Shown here: positions 9,166-17,641 of the stretch, one piece after another | Numbering within the stretch: the first letter of the stretch is position 1 | Layout: each line of letters begins with the position of its first letter | Origin: Paracoccus stylophorae | GTDB lineage: Bacteria; Pseudomonadota; Alphaproteobacteria; Rhodobacterales; Rhodobacteraceae | Assembly (NCBI RefSeq): GCF_028553765.1 | Contig: NZ_CP067134.1 | Location: 2,895,001 to 2,959,000, forward strand | Length of the DNA: 64,000 bases | Direction of reading: 5' to 3' | The notes under the pieces: generated by a model | The model's input: the letters and a program-made list of their open reading frames with translations, nothing else | The model's database searches: none | What the model was told of the DNA's origin: nothing | Position numbers and translations under genes: made by a program

Positions 9166-10479
9166 ATGCCGACCCGCCTTCCCACCGCCCATCTGGCCGC
9201 GCTGATCCTGCTGATCGCGTCCGGTGTTCCCGCCTTTGCGCAATCCGACACCGTCTTCACGGCGTCGCAGATCGAGGATGCGGGTTACGATGGCGGCGAT
9301 CTGCCGCCCGGACGCTCGGCGCTGACGGCGAAGGTCCAGGTGCTGCTGGACCGGTCCGGCACGTCGCCCGGCGTGATCGACGGGTTCAAGGGCGGCATGA
9401 GCCAAAGCGCGATCATGGCGTTCGAGCGGCGTTCGGGCCTGCCGATGGACGGCGTGATGGACCCGCATGTGTGGAACCTGCTGCAAAGCTTTGCGCATCA
9501 GCCGATCACGATGGAGTATACCATCACCCCGCAGGACGCCGAAGGACTGGTCGATGCGATCCCCGCCGATTACGCCGAAAAGGCCAGGATGAGCTCGCAA
9601 GGCTATACCAGCATCGCCGAAAGGCTGGGCGAACGCTTTCACATGGATGAAAAGTTCATCGCCTTTCTCAATCCGGGGGTGGCGCTGGAACCGGGGGCCA
9701 CGATCAGGGTGACCGATCCCGGCAGTCCGGTGAAGGGACAGGTCACGCGCATCATCGTCGACAAGGCCAGCCGCCGGGTGGCCGGCTATAACGCCCAGGG
9801 CAGGATGATCGTCGATTATCCGGCCACGATCGGGTCGGATGCCACGCCCTCGCCCTCGGGCGATCATCACGTGGTGACGGTGGCGATGAACCCGAACTAT
9901 ACCTACAACCCCGCGCGGAACTTCAAGCAGGGCGACAACGACAAGCCGCTGATCGTGCCGCCGGGGCCGAACGGGCCGGTCGGATCGGTCTGGATCGATC
10001 TGTCGAAACCCAGCTATGGCATCCACGGCACGGCGACCCCGTCGCGGCTGTTTCACAACCAGTCACATGGCTGCGTCCGCCTGACCAACTGGGACGCCGA
10101 GGAACTGGCCGGCATGGTGCGCGCCAATGTCACCCGGGTCGAGTTTCTGGAACCCGGCGTCACCATCGCGGACGTCACCGGGGTTGCCCCCTCGGCTCCC
10201 GTCCAGACGTCGCAACCGCTGGAACAGATCGCGGCCGAGGCTCAGGTTACGGACGGCGAAACCCCGGCGGCGGATGCGGCCGCGACCGCCGCGCCGCTGG
10301 ATTTCCCCGATGATCCGGGCGCGCAGACGGGTCTCGCCGGCGCCAGTCTCCACGAGAACACCTCGGAGGAGGAGGCCGACGCGGCGGCGCAGCCATCTTC
10401 GGCCGATCCGCTCAGCCAGGCGCTGTCGGGCGCGCTGCCCGATGGGTTCGTCGCCCCGCCCCTGGACGAAGGTCAGTGA
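9166..10479 (+). CDS. L,D-transpeptidase (YkuD domain) with peptidoglycan-binding domain
   Basis: Exported 437-residue enzyme predicted to form 3-3 peptidoglycan cross-links or attach proteins to peptidoglycan. It has a signal peptide (about 1-25, ending PAFAQ), a PG_binding_1-like helical region (about 45-110) and a LysM-like or linker stretch. The YkuD domain carries HGTATP and SHGCVRL, with the catalytic Cys at 303 and the preceding His at 301. The last ~115 residues are Ala/Pro/Glu-rich and probably disordered. The start at 9166 follows GGAG and begins the signal peptide. It overlaps the next gene by 4 nt, so the pair is coupled. Confidence 0.9.
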   Translation: MPTRLPTAHLAALILLIASGVPAFAQSDTVFTASQIEDAGYDGGDLPPGRSALTAKVQVLLDRSGTSPGVIDGFKGGMSQSAIMAFERRSGLPMDGVMDPHVWNLLQSFAHQPITMEYTITPQDAEGLVDAIPADYAEKARMSSQGYTSIAERLGERFHMDEKFIAFLNPGVALEPGATIRVTDPGSPVKGQVTRIIVDKASRRVAGYNAQGRMIVDYPATIGSDATPSPSGDHHVVTVAMNPNYTYNPARNFKQGDNDKPLIVPPGPNGPVGSVWIDLSKPSYGIHGTATPSRLFHNQSHGCVRLTNWDAEELAGMVRANVTRVEFLEPGVTIADVTGVAPSAPVQTSQPLEQIAAEAQVTDGETPAADAAATAAPLDFPDDPGAQTGLAGASLHENTSEEEADAAAQPSSADPLSQALSGALPDGFVAPPLDEGQ

Positions 10480-11294
10480 TCGGTCGCGCGCTGGCCATCG
10501 CGGCGGCATGTCTGTGGGCGGGTCTGGCCGGCGCGCAGGAACGCCCGCCGCACCCGCCCGAACCCGCGCAGCAGGACGAGGCCGAGGGTTCCTCGGCCCG
10601 CCCGCCGGACAAACCCGATGCGCCGCAAGATGGCGCCGCACCGCCCGAGGAACAGGCCGACGCACCGGACGATGCAGAGGTTCACGGCCCGCCCCCGCCC
10701 CCGCGCTGGTATACGCTGCGCGAGACCGATCAGGAATACGCCGCCTGCCGCCTTGCGCTTGCGGTTCTGGGAACCGTCTATCGCGAAGAACCGCCCCTGA
10801 CCGACCCCGACGATCGCGATTGCGGCATCGCGCGCCCGATCCGCGTCACCCGCATCCTGCCCGATCTGTCGGTGCAGGGCGGGGCGGTGATGCGGTGCGA
10901 CACGGCACGCGCGCTTGGGTTCTGGGTGCGCGACTTTCTGCGGCCGGCGGCGGCCACCCTGCCCGGCGCGCCGCGCGTGACCGGCCTGCAACCGGGATCG
11001 ACCTATGATTGCCGGGCGCGCGTCGGCACCGGCAAGGCCCGGCCGCGCCTGTCCGAACACGCGCTTGGCAATGCCATCGACATCATGGGCTTCACCTTTC
11101 AGGACGCCGACCCGCTGCGCGTCGCGCCGCGCCGCGACAGCGGCGACCGGACCGAGGCGTTCCAGCGCGCGATTCGCGGCGCCGCCTGCCTGTTCTTCAC
11201 CACGGTGCTTGGCCCCGGCGCCAATGCCGCGCACGCGAACCATCTGCATCTGGATCTTGCCGACCGGCGCGGCGGCTGGCGTCTGTGCCAGTGA
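10476..11294 (+). CDS. Extensin-like C-terminal domain protein
   Basis: Exported protein of 272 residues with a short signal peptide (ending LAGAQ), a ~50-residue Pro/Glu/Asp-rich linker, and a C-terminal extensin-like (ExtC) domain of about 180 residues. The domain shows CDTARALGFWV, LSEHALGNAIDIMGF and HANHLHLDLA; its His/Asp residues resemble those of metal-dependent peptidoglycan peptidases, but catalysis is not proven for the family. Conserved cysteines flank the domain. The start is GTG overlapping the L,D-transpeptidase stop, which argues for a shared role in cell-wall remodelling. It converges on the next gene with only a 3-nt gap. Confidence 0.8.
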   Translation: MIGRALAIAAACLWAGLAGAQERPPHPPEPAQQDEAEGSSARPPDKPDAPQDGAAPPEEQADAPDDAEVHGPPPPPRWYTLRETDQEYAACRLALAVLGTVYREEPPLTDPDDRDCGIARPIRVTRILPDLSVQGGAVMRCDTARALGFWVRDFLRPAAATLPGAPRVTGLQPGSTYDCRARVGTGKARPRLSEHALGNAIDIMGFTFQDADPLRVAPRRDSGDRTEAFQRAIRGAACLFFTTVLGPGANAAHANHLHLDLADRRGGWRLCQ

Positions 11295-11297
11295 CGC

Positions 11298-12029
11298 TCA
11301 GCGGCTGATCTGCTGCATGTCCAGATAGGTCGGATCGAAATGCGCAAGCGCGGTCAGACCCTTCCAGTCAAGGATGGTAACCTCGGCCCCCGACCAGCGG
11401 ATCAGTTCGCGATCCCGCAATTCCCGCACCGCGCGGTTCACGTGGATCGGGGAATAGCCCAGGATGATCGCCAGTTCGCGTTGCAGCAGCGGCAGTTCGA
11501 AACGGTAACCGCTGGTCGCGCCGACCGCGTTCAGCCGCGTATGGATCTCGCACAGCAGATGCGCCAGATGCGCGCTGGATCGCAGCGTCGCGGCGGCCAC
11601 CAGCCATTGCCGGTGGATCGCCCCGTCGATCAGCGTCGCCAGCCACAAAAGCCGGGTCAGATGGGGAAAATTCTCGGTAATGTCGATCAGTTGTTCATGG
11701 CTGACGAACTCGACCTCGGCCGGCCCGACCGCGATCACCGAATGTTCAAGCCCGGCCAGCACGAATCCGTGCAGATCGACGAAATCGCCCGGCACCTGCA
11801 AGGCGGTGATTACCCGTTCCTGCGGACGCCCGATCACCTTGTGGGACCGCGCCGAAATGCCGCGCAACATCATGCAGCTGCGCTCGGCCAGACGATCCTC
11901 GGGGACGATGACCTCACCGGGGGCAAAGGACACGTGCTGCGTCTGCAACGCCCGCAGGCGTTTCAGATCGGCGTCCGAAAGCGTGTCGCGCTGTTCAAGA
12001 TAGCGGATGAAATAATCGCTGATCGCCAT
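11298..12029 (-). CDS. Crp/Fnr-family transcriptional regulator
   Basis: Cytoplasmic DNA-binding regulator of 243 residues: an N-terminal cyclic-nucleotide-binding-like β-barrel (about 20-130), a dimer helix, and a C-terminal helix-turn-helix (about 170-215) with LQRELAIILGYSPIHVNRAVREL. The N-terminal cysteine cluster that binds the [4Fe-4S] centre in FNR is missing, so it is not a classical oxygen sensor. The ATG at 12027-12029 gives a normal family N-terminus; the 29 codons upstream were rejected. It follows fliI in the same orientation, but functional linkage is not shown. Confidence 0.85.
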   Translation of the reverse strand: MAISDYFIRYLEQRDTLSDADLKRLRALQTQHVSFAPGEVIVPEDRLAERSCMMLRGISARSHKVIGRPQERVITALQVPGDFVDLHGFVLAGLEHSVIAVGPAEVEFVSHEQLIDITENFPHLTRLLWLATLIDGAIHRQWLVAAATLRSSAHLAHLLCEIHTRLNAVGATSGYRFELPLLQRELAIILGYSPIHVNRAVRELRDRELIRWSGAEVTILDWKGLTALAHFDPTYLDMQQISR

Positions 12030-12112
12030 CCGCGTCCCCTTTGCAACGGCTTGAAGACAGTCGCAAATTGCGGTTTTCCGCGCAATGGCAACAGTCCTGC
12101 TTATAACATTCA

Positions 12113-13480
12113 TCAAATCCGGACGCTGCCCCCGCCGACAGGCTGTGGCGCACGACCGGCGGGTTTCGGCCGTGCCCGCGGGCGCAGCGCCTCGGACAGG
12201 GCGGCAAAGCCTTGTGCGATCCCCTCGCTTTTCCGCGTCACGAACTCGTCCAACTGCGGATAAAGCTGCACCGCCTCGTCCAGAAGCGGGTCAGAGCCGG
12301 GGGCATAAAGCCCCGCGCGAATCATCAGCTCGGATTCGGCATAGGCGCCCAGGGCCGCGCGCGCCCGACCGATCAGGGCGTTTTCCTCCTCCGTGGCGGC
12401 ATCGGGCAGCGACCGCGATACCGACCGCACCACGTCGATGGCCGGGAACCGCCCGCGTTCGGCGATGCTGCGTTCCAGCACCACATGCCCGTCCAGCGTG
12501 CCGCGCAGGATGTCGGCCACCGGCTCCTCCATGTCGGACCCGGCCACCAGAACGCTGAAGATGCCGGTAATGTCGCCGCTGCCCTCAAGCCCCGGACCGG
12601 CGCGTTCGGCCAGCGCCATGATCAGGTTCGACACCGAGGGCGGAAATCCGCGATAGCTGGGCGGTTCGCCCGCCGTCAGCGCGATTTCGCGATGCGCCTC
12701 GGCAAAGCGGGTGATCGAATCGGCCAGCAGCAGGACGTGTTTGCCCTGATCGCGAAAATGCTCGGCCACGGCCATCGCCGCCCAGGCGCAGCGCCGCCGG
12801 ATCAGGGGCGAGCGGTCCGAGGTCGCGGCCACGATCACCGCCCGCGCCATGCCGTCGGGCCCAAGCGTGCGTTCGACGAACTCGCGCAACTCGCGCCCCC
12901 GCTCTCCGATCATGGCGATCACGACGACATCGGCCTGAACCCCACGCGCAAGGTTGGACAGCAGCGTCGATTTTCCCACGCCCGACCCCGCGAACAACCC
13001 GATTCGCTGCCCGGCGACCAGCGGCAGCAGCGTGTCGAACACCGCCAGCCCGGTCGGCAGTCTTCGGCCCAGCCGCTTGCGCCGCACGGCGGGCGGCGCC
13101 TCGGCACGGAACGGGCGCGGGGCGAGGCCGCGCGGCAGGGCGCGGCCGTCCAGCGGCTCGCCCAACGGGTCGACGATCCGTCCGATCCAGGCATCGCAGG
13201 GCGCGATTGTCGGTGCGAACAGCAATTCGACCTCGGCCCCGACCGACAGCCCTTCGGGGTTTCCCTCGGCCAGCACTTCGGCGTGGCGCGGCGCCAGCCC
13301 GACGATTTCGCCGGTCACGGTGCCGTCAGGTCGCGACATCGCGACCCTGTCGCCGACCGAGGCATGGCGGTTCAGACCCTCGACCCGGATCAGCCCGCCT
13401 TGGACCGACTGCACGCGGCCGAAATGCCGCAGCATCGGCAGATGGCGCAGGCGGTGACAGATCGATTCAAGTTTATCCAT
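12113..13480 (-). CDS. fliI: Flagellar type III export ATPase FliI
   Basis: ATPase that powers substrate entry into the flagellar export gate at the base of the motor. The 455-residue protein has the F1-β-like core: a Walker A segment (GLFAGSGVGKST), ERGRELREFVERTLG, a Walker B region ending VLLLADSITRF, and the FPPSVSNLIMALAERAG signature shared by FliI/YscN ATPases. The ATG at 13478-13480 gives the usual MDKLES-type start; the upstream open frame runs into the divergent flgB promoter. It is transcribed away from flgB across a 97-bp gap. Confidence 0.93.
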   Translation of the reverse strand: MDKLESICHRLRHLPMLRHFGRVQSVQGGLIRVEGLNRHASVGDRVAMSRPDGTVTGEIVGLAPRHAEVLAEGNPEGLSVGAEVELLFAPTIAPCDAWIGRIVDPLGEPLDGRALPRGLAPRPFRAEAPPAVRRKRLGRRLPTGLAVFDTLLPLVAGQRIGLFAGSGVGKSTLLSNLARGVQADVVVIAMIGERGRELREFVERTLGPDGMARAVIVAATSDRSPLIRRRCAWAAMAVAEHFRDQGKHVLLLADSITRFAEAHREIALTAGEPPSYRGFPPSVSNLIMALAERAGPGLEGSGDITGIFSVLVAGSDMEEPVADILRGTLDGHVVLERSIAERGRFPAIDVVRSVSRSLPDAATEEENALIGRARAALGAYAESELMIRAGLYAPGSDPLLDEAVQLYPQLDEFVTRKSEGIAQGFAALSEALRPRARPKPAGRAPQPVGGGSVRI

Positions 13481-13542
13481 TTCACGGCGCTCCTGTCCGG
13501 CACGCATCCGGCGGCCTGAAACTGTTTCTAAACCAATTGGGG

Positions 13543-13557
13543 TTAAGACCGGGTTAT
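13543..13557. promoter_or_regulatory. CtrA-like box between fliI and flgB
   Basis: TTAA-N7-TTAT matches the alphaproteobacterial CtrA consensus (TTAA-N7-TTAA) with one mismatch. It lies 63 nt upstream of the fliI start, a usual promoter distance, and 20 nt upstream of flgB, which would be close for activation. An 8-bp palindrome, CCAATTGG, lies just before it (13533-13540). Confidence 0.4.
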
Positions 13558-13577
13558 CGCCACTGAGGAGAAGCCTC

Positions 13578-13970
13578 ATGCTTGAAAGAATCGAAATGAT
13601 GCGGATGGCGCGCGCCATGGGCCAGCACGTCGCCGAACGTCAGACGATGGTGGCCCGCAACATCGCCAACGCCGATACGCCCGGTTTCAGGGCGCAGGAG
13701 ATGGAGGGTTTTCAGGACAGCTATCGTCGGCGCGGCGATGCGGCGGCCCTGCGCACCACCGACCCGCGCCACCTGCCGGACCCGCACTGGTCGCCCGCCG
13801 GCACGCGGATCACCGAAACCGACAGCGGCGTGTCGCCCAACGGCAACTCGGTCTCGCTTGAGGACGAGATGTTCAAGGCCGCCCAGCTGAAGCGCGACCA
13901 CGACCTGTCGCTTGGCATCTATCGCTCGGCGCTGGACCTGATGCGGACCAGCATCGGCCGGCGCGGCTGA
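13578..13970 (+). CDS. flgB: Flagellar proximal rod protein FlgB
   Basis: Component of the proximal rod that spans the periplasm, joining the MS ring to the distal rod. The protein is 130 residues, a normal length. The N-terminal rod-protein motif reads ARNIANADTPGFRA (about 33-46), and the C-terminal helix ends in a SLGIYRSALDLMRTSI stretch that forms coiled-coil contacts. GAGGAG sits 8 nt before the ATG. It is the first gene of a nine-gene plus-strand flagellar operon with very short spacers. Confidence 0.93.
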   Translation: MLERIEMMRMARAMGQHVAERQTMVARNIANADTPGFRAQEMEGFQDSYRRRGDAAALRTTDPRHLPDPHWSPAGTRITETDSGVSPNGNSVSLEDEMFKAAQLKRDHDLSLGIYRSALDLMRTSIGRRG

Positions 13971-13981
13971 AGGACCTCACC

Positions 13982-14374
13982 ATGACCGAACCCCTCTCGC
14001 CGCTGCGGCTGTCGGCATCCGGCATGCAGGCGCAAAGCGAACGCCTGCGCCGCACGGCCGAAAACATTGCCAATACCGACACGCCCGGCTATCGCCGCAA
14101 GCTTGTCACGTTTCACGAGGCCGCGCGGTTCGGCCGCCCGACCGGCGAGGTTCAGGCGTCGCGCACCCTGCTTGACCGCACGGAACTGCCGCGGATCCAC
14201 GATCCCGCGCATCCGATGTCGGATGAGAACGGCTATTACCTCGGCTCGAACGTGAACCTCGTGGTCGAGATCGCGGATTCTCGCGAGGCCGGTCGCAGCT
14301 ATGAAGCCAACCTGAAAATGTTCGAACAGACCCGGCAGATGGGCGCTTCCCTGCTGGATCTGCTGCGCCGCTGA
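13982..14374 (+). CDS. flgC: Flagellar proximal rod protein FlgC
   Basis: Second proximal rod subunit, assembled with FlgB and FlgF in the periplasmic rod. The 130-residue protein starts with the LRLSASGMQAQSERLRRTAENIANTDTPGYR rod block (split here only for description) and ends in the helical SYEANLKMFEQTRQMG motif that marks FlgC. It lies 11 nt after flgB and 11 nt before fliE in the same operon. Confidence 0.93.
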   Translation: MTEPLSPLRLSASGMQAQSERLRRTAENIANTDTPGYRRKLVTFHEAARFGRPTGEVQASRTLLDRTELPRIHDPAHPMSDENGYYLGSNVNLVVEIADSREAGRSYEANLKMFEQTRQMGASLLDLLRR

Positions 14375-14385
14375 AAGGATTTTCC

Positions 14386-14676
14386 ATGATTACCGCATTT
14401 GACGCCGCCAACGCCTATTCCGCCGCCCGCAGCGCGGTTCGGCCGGGATCGCCCGCCGCCCCCTCGCCGGTCGAGAAGCTGGGCCAGGCGGCGCAGGATT
14501 TCGCCGCGCAGATGGCGCAGGTCGATGCCGTCGCCACCGGCGCGATGACCGGCCGGACCGACACGCATCAGCTGGTCCAGACCATCGCCGAATCGCAGCT
14601 TGCGATGGAGACGGTCGTCGCGATCCGCGACAAGGTGGTCGAGGCGTATCAGGAAATCCTGCGGATGCCGGTCTGA
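14386..14676 (+). CDS. fliE: Flagellar hook-basal body complex protein FliE
   Basis: Small helical protein that joins the MS ring to the rod and is needed for the export gate to pass rod proteins. It is 96 residues. The C-terminal half, with TDTHQLVQTIAESQLAMETV and VVEAYQEILRMPV, carries the FliE signature. The N-terminal third is Ala/Pro-rich and poorly conserved. Spacing of 11 nt to flgC and 3 nt to fliQ supports cotranscription. Confidence 0.9.
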   Translation: MITAFDAANAYSAARSAVRPGSPAAPSPVEKLGQAAQDFAAQMAQVDAVATGAMTGRTDTHQLVQTIAESQLAMETVVAIRDKVVEAYQEILRMPV

Positions 14677-14679
14677 GCC

Positions 14680-14949
14680 ATGACCACCGAAACGCTGCTG
14701 TTCGACATGCTTCGCCAGGCGCTGCTGATCGCGGTGCGCATATCCGCCCCGATGCTGGGCGTTGCGCTGATCGCGGGCGTCGTCATCGGCCTGTTCCAGG
14801 CGCTGACCTCGGTGCAGGAAATGACGCTGACCTTCGTGCCCAAGGTCGGGCTGATGCTGATCGTCTTCTGGGTCACGATGAGCTTCATGACCACCGCCCT
14901 GTCCGATTTCTATCTCGGCCAGATCATCCCCCTGATCGCGGGCAGCTGA
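14680..14949 (+). CDS. fliQ: Flagellar export-gate membrane protein FliQ
   Basis: Inner-membrane component of the FliPQR type III export gate. It is 89 residues with two hydrophobic segments (about 17-38 and 52-75) and the family stretches ISAPMLGVALIAGVVIGLFQALTS and QEMTLTFVPKV (quoted in parts). FliP and FliR, its usual neighbours, are not in this window although they are needed for function. It lies 3 nt after fliE and 3 nt before flgF. Confidence 0.92.
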   Translation: MTTETLLFDMLRQALLIAVRISAPMLGVALIAGVVIGLFQALTSVQEMTLTFVPKVGLMLIVFWVTMSFMTTALSDFYLGQIIPLIAGS

Positions 14950-14952
14950 TCC

Positions 14953-15669
14953 ATGGACAACGCCATCTATGCCACGCTGACGCGCCAGACCGGGCTGATG
15001 AACGAAATGCGCGTCGTGGCCAACAATATCGCCAATGCCGGCACCACCGGCTTTCGGCGCGAAGGCGTGATCTTTGCCGAACACCTGACGGCGCTGGACC
15101 GGCAGGGCGATACGTTGTCGATGGCCCACGCAAAGGGGCGGCAGGTCGATCTGCGACAGGCGGCGCTGACCCAGACGAACAACAGTTTCGATCTGGCGAT
15201 CGACGGCCAGGGGTTCTTTCTGCTGGACACGCCCGACGGTCCGCGAATGACCCGGGCGGGCGCCTTCATGCCCTCGCCCGAGGGCGAGTTGATGACCGCC
15301 GATGGCCACCGTCTGCTGGATGGAGGCCGGGCGCCGATCATCATCCCGGCCGGCGCAAGCCGCGTCGCCGTGGGCGCCGACGGCACACTGTCCGCCAACG
15401 GCGTCAGCTTTGGCCGCGTCGGTGTCTTCGCGCCGCCGGAAGACGCGCTGATCACGCATGACGGCGGAACCGGCTTTGCCGTCGATGCCGATCCGCAGCC
15501 GGTCGAGGATGCCCGCATCCGACAGGGTTTCCTGGAGGAGTCGAATGTCGATCCGGTGTTCGAGATCACCCGGATGATCGAAATCCAGCGCGCCTACGAG
15601 CTGGGCCAGTCCTTTCTGGATCGCGAGGATCAGCGCATCCGCAACGCGATCTCGTCCATGACCCGCTAG
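14953..15669 (+). CDS. flgF: Flagellar rod protein FlgF
   Basis: Rod subunit of the flagellar basal body in the periplasm, 238 residues. The N-terminal rod motif includes NNIANAGTTGFRREG (about 25-39), the central domain has the SFDLAIDGQGFF segment shared by FlgE/F/G, and the C-terminus ends with the EITRMIEIQRAYELGQS helix. It is distinguished from FlgG by length and order: the next gene is the longer, more canonical FlgG. Confidence 0.9.
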   Translation: MDNAIYATLTRQTGLMNEMRVVANNIANAGTTGFRREGVIFAEHLTALDRQGDTLSMAHAKGRQVDLRQAALTQTNNSFDLAIDGQGFFLLDTPDGPRMTRAGAFMPSPEGELMTADGHRLLDGGRAPIIIPAGASRVAVGADGTLSANGVSFGRVGVFAPPEDALITHDGGTGFAVDADPQPVEDARIRQGFLEESNVDPVFEITRMIEIQRAYELGQSFLDREDQRIRNAISSMTR

Positions 15670-15682
15670 ACAAGGAGCCGCC

Positions 15683-16468
15683 ATGAGAGCCCTGCAAATC
15701 GCCGCCACCGGCATGAGCGCGCAGCAGACCCGCGTCGAGGTCATCTCGAACAACCTCGCCAACATGTCCACCACCGGCTACAACGCGCGCCGCGCCGAAT
15801 TCGCCGATCTGCATTACCAGCAGGCCACCCGGCCCGGCACCGTGACCGCCGCCGACGGCACCGTGATCCCGGCAGGGGTGCAGCTGGGGCTGGGCGTGCG
15901 GCCAACTGCGGTCAGCATCAACCTGCAACAGGGGTCGCTGAACCAGACCGGCGGCGATCTGGACATGGCCATCGACGGCGACGGCTATCTTGAAGTGACG
16001 CTGCCGTCCGGCCTGTCGGGCTATACCCGCGACGGCGGGCTGAAACGGTCGGCCGAGGGTCAGATCGTCACCTCGGACGGCTATCCGGTCGTGCCCGGCA
16101 TCACCGTGCCCGACGACGCGCGCTCGATCTCGATCAACGCGGGCGGAGAGGTCTATGCCTATTTCAACGACCGGGTCGAGCCCGAGATGCTGGGTCAGTT
16201 CACGCTGGCCGGTTTTGCCAACGAAAAGGGGCTTGAGGCGATCGGATCGAACCTATTTCTGGAAACCGCCGCCTCGGGCAACGCGCAGATCGCCAATCCG
16301 GGGCAGGACGGGCTGGGCACGCTGCGGCAGGGCTATCTTGAGGAAAGCTCGGTCGATGCGGTGCGCGAGATCACCGAACTGATCAAGGCGCAGCGCGGCT
16401 ATGAACTGAACGCCAAGGTCATCACCGCCGCCGACCAGATGCTTGGCGCGACCACGCAGGTGCGCTGA
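15683..16468 (+). CDS. flgG: Flagellar distal rod protein FlgG
   Basis: Major distal-rod subunit of 261 residues, the standard FlgG length. It begins MRALQIAATGMSAQQTRVEV, followed by SNNLANMSTTGYNARRAEF. It has GDLDMAIDGDGYLEV in the middle and ends with ELIKAQRGYELNAKVITAADQM. All are strong FlgG landmarks. Its stop overlaps the flgA start (TGATG), indicating translational coupling. Confidence 0.95.
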   Translation: MRALQIAATGMSAQQTRVEVISNNLANMSTTGYNARRAEFADLHYQQATRPGTVTAADGTVIPAGVQLGLGVRPTAVSINLQQGSLNQTGGDLDMAIDGDGYLEVTLPSGLSGYTRDGGLKRSAEGQIVTSDGYPVVPGITVPDDARSISINAGGEVYAYFNDRVEPEMLGQFTLAGFANEKGLEAIGSNLFLETAASGNAQIANPGQDGLGTLRQGYLEESSVDAVREITELIKAQRGYELNAKVITAADQMLGATTQVR

Positions 16469-16881
16469 TGATCCGCGTCCTTGCCCTGATCGCGCTGCTG
16501 CCCGGCCCGTTGCAGGCCGGGGTTCTGGCAGCCGCCCGCACCCTGCCCGCCGGCACCGTCATTTCCGCGTCCGATTTGCGCGCTGTCGACAGCGACCGTC
16601 CCGGCCTCAGCGATCCGTCACAGGCCATCGGGCTTCAGACCCGCATCACCATCTATGAGGGTCGGCCGATCCACGCCAATCTGCTGCGCGCGCCCCGGCT
16701 GGTCAGCCGCAACCAGATCGTGCGCCTGTCGTTTCAGCGCGGCGCGCTGCGCATCGAAACCGAAGGCCGCCTGCTTGGCGACGGCGCGGCGGGCGATCTG
16801 GTGCGGGTGATGAACCTGGATTCGCGCAACACCATCACCGCCCGCGTCATGGCCGATGGCAGCCTTCTTGCAGGCCGCTGA
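16468..16881 (+). CDS. flgA: Flagellar P-ring assembly chaperone FlgA
   Basis: Periplasmic chaperone for P-ring (FlgI) assembly. It is 137 residues, a short alphaproteobacterial form that lacks the long N-terminal extension of enterobacterial FlgA. A signal peptide covers about 1-17, a SAF-like domain follows (ARTLPAGTVISASDLRAVD), and the C-terminal SAF/β-clip part contains SRNTITARVMADG. It begins at an ATG overlapping the flgG stop by one base. Its client gene flgI is about 9 kb away in the second flagellar block. Confidence 0.88.
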   Translation: MIRVLALIALLPGPLQAGVLAAARTLPAGTVISASDLRAVDSDRPGLSDPSQAIGLQTRITIYEGRPIHANLLRAPRLVSRNQIVRLSFQRGALRIETEGRLLGDGAAGDLVRVMNLDSRNTITARVMADGSLLAGR

Positions 16882-16907
16882 CGCGCAGGACAGACAAGGA
16901 AAACCGC

Positions 16908-17633
16908 ATGAAACCCATCCATCTGATCTGCCTGGCACTGGCCCTGGGCGCCTGTTCGCGGGTCGCCAATGTCGGGCAGGCGCCGGATCTGACCTCGCCG
17001 CGCGACAGCCAGGAATTCGCCGCCATGACCAATCCGCCGCTGGAAATCCCGGTGGATTCCGGCCGCCCCGAGGCTGCGGCATCGCTGTGGGCGGGCACGA
17101 CATCCTCGCTGATCGGCGATCGTCGCGCGACGGCGCGGGGCGATATCCTGACCGTCGTCATCGAGATCGACGACCGCGCCGAGATCAGCAACAGCTCGGG
17201 CCGCTCGCGCGCGGCGGGCGACAAGGTTGGCATGCCGCAGATGATGGGCATCCCGCAGCGTCTGGCCCACAAGCTTCCCGAAGGGGCGGGCTTCGACGAA
17301 CTGGCCGATGCCTCGTCTTCCTCGACCTACAAGGGCGCGGGCAACATCACGCGGCGCGACAAGCTGACCTTGCGCGTCGCGGCCACGGTCACGGATCGCC
17401 TGCCCAACGGCACCTTGCAGATCGAGGGCACGCAAGAGGTGCGCGTCAACTTCGAATTGCGCGAACTGACGGTAGCGGGTTTCGTGCGGCCGGGCGACAT
17501 CGACCGCAACAACGAAATCGCCTATGACCGCATCGCCGGGGCTCGCATCTCGTATGGCGGGCGGGGCCAGATCACCGACGTTCAGCAGCCGCGTTACGGC
17601 CAGCAGATCGCCGACATCCTGCTGCCTTACTGA
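16908..17633 (+). CDS. flgH: Flagellar L-ring lipoprotein FlgH
   Basis: Outer-membrane lipoprotein that forms the L ring around the rod. It is 241 residues. The lipobox reads LALGAC, placing the lipidated cysteine at about residue 18. Landmarks are SLIGDRRATARGDILTVVIEIDD (in parts), a SSSTYKGAG stretch, and NGTLQIEGTQEVRVNFE, followed by VRPGDIDRNNEI near the C-terminus. It lies 26 nt after flgA and 8 nt before fliL. Confidence 0.95.
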   Translation: MKPIHLICLALALGACSRVANVGQAPDLTSPRDSQEFAAMTNPPLEIPVDSGRPEAAASLWAGTTSSLIGDRRATARGDILTVVIEIDDRAEISNSSGRSRAAGDKVGMPQMMGIPQRLAHKLPEGAGFDELADASSSSTYKGAGNITRRDKLTLRVAATVTDRLPNGTLQIEGTQEVRVNFELRELTVAGFVRPGDIDRNNEIAYDRIAGARISYGGRGQITDVQQPRYGQQIADILLPY

Positions 17634-17641
17634 GTTCGGCC

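Noticed and set aside
12030..12112. An FNR box upstream of the Crp/Fnr gene
   Set aside because: TTGAT occurs but the paired ATCAA half is missing, and the protein lacks the iron-sulfur cysteines.
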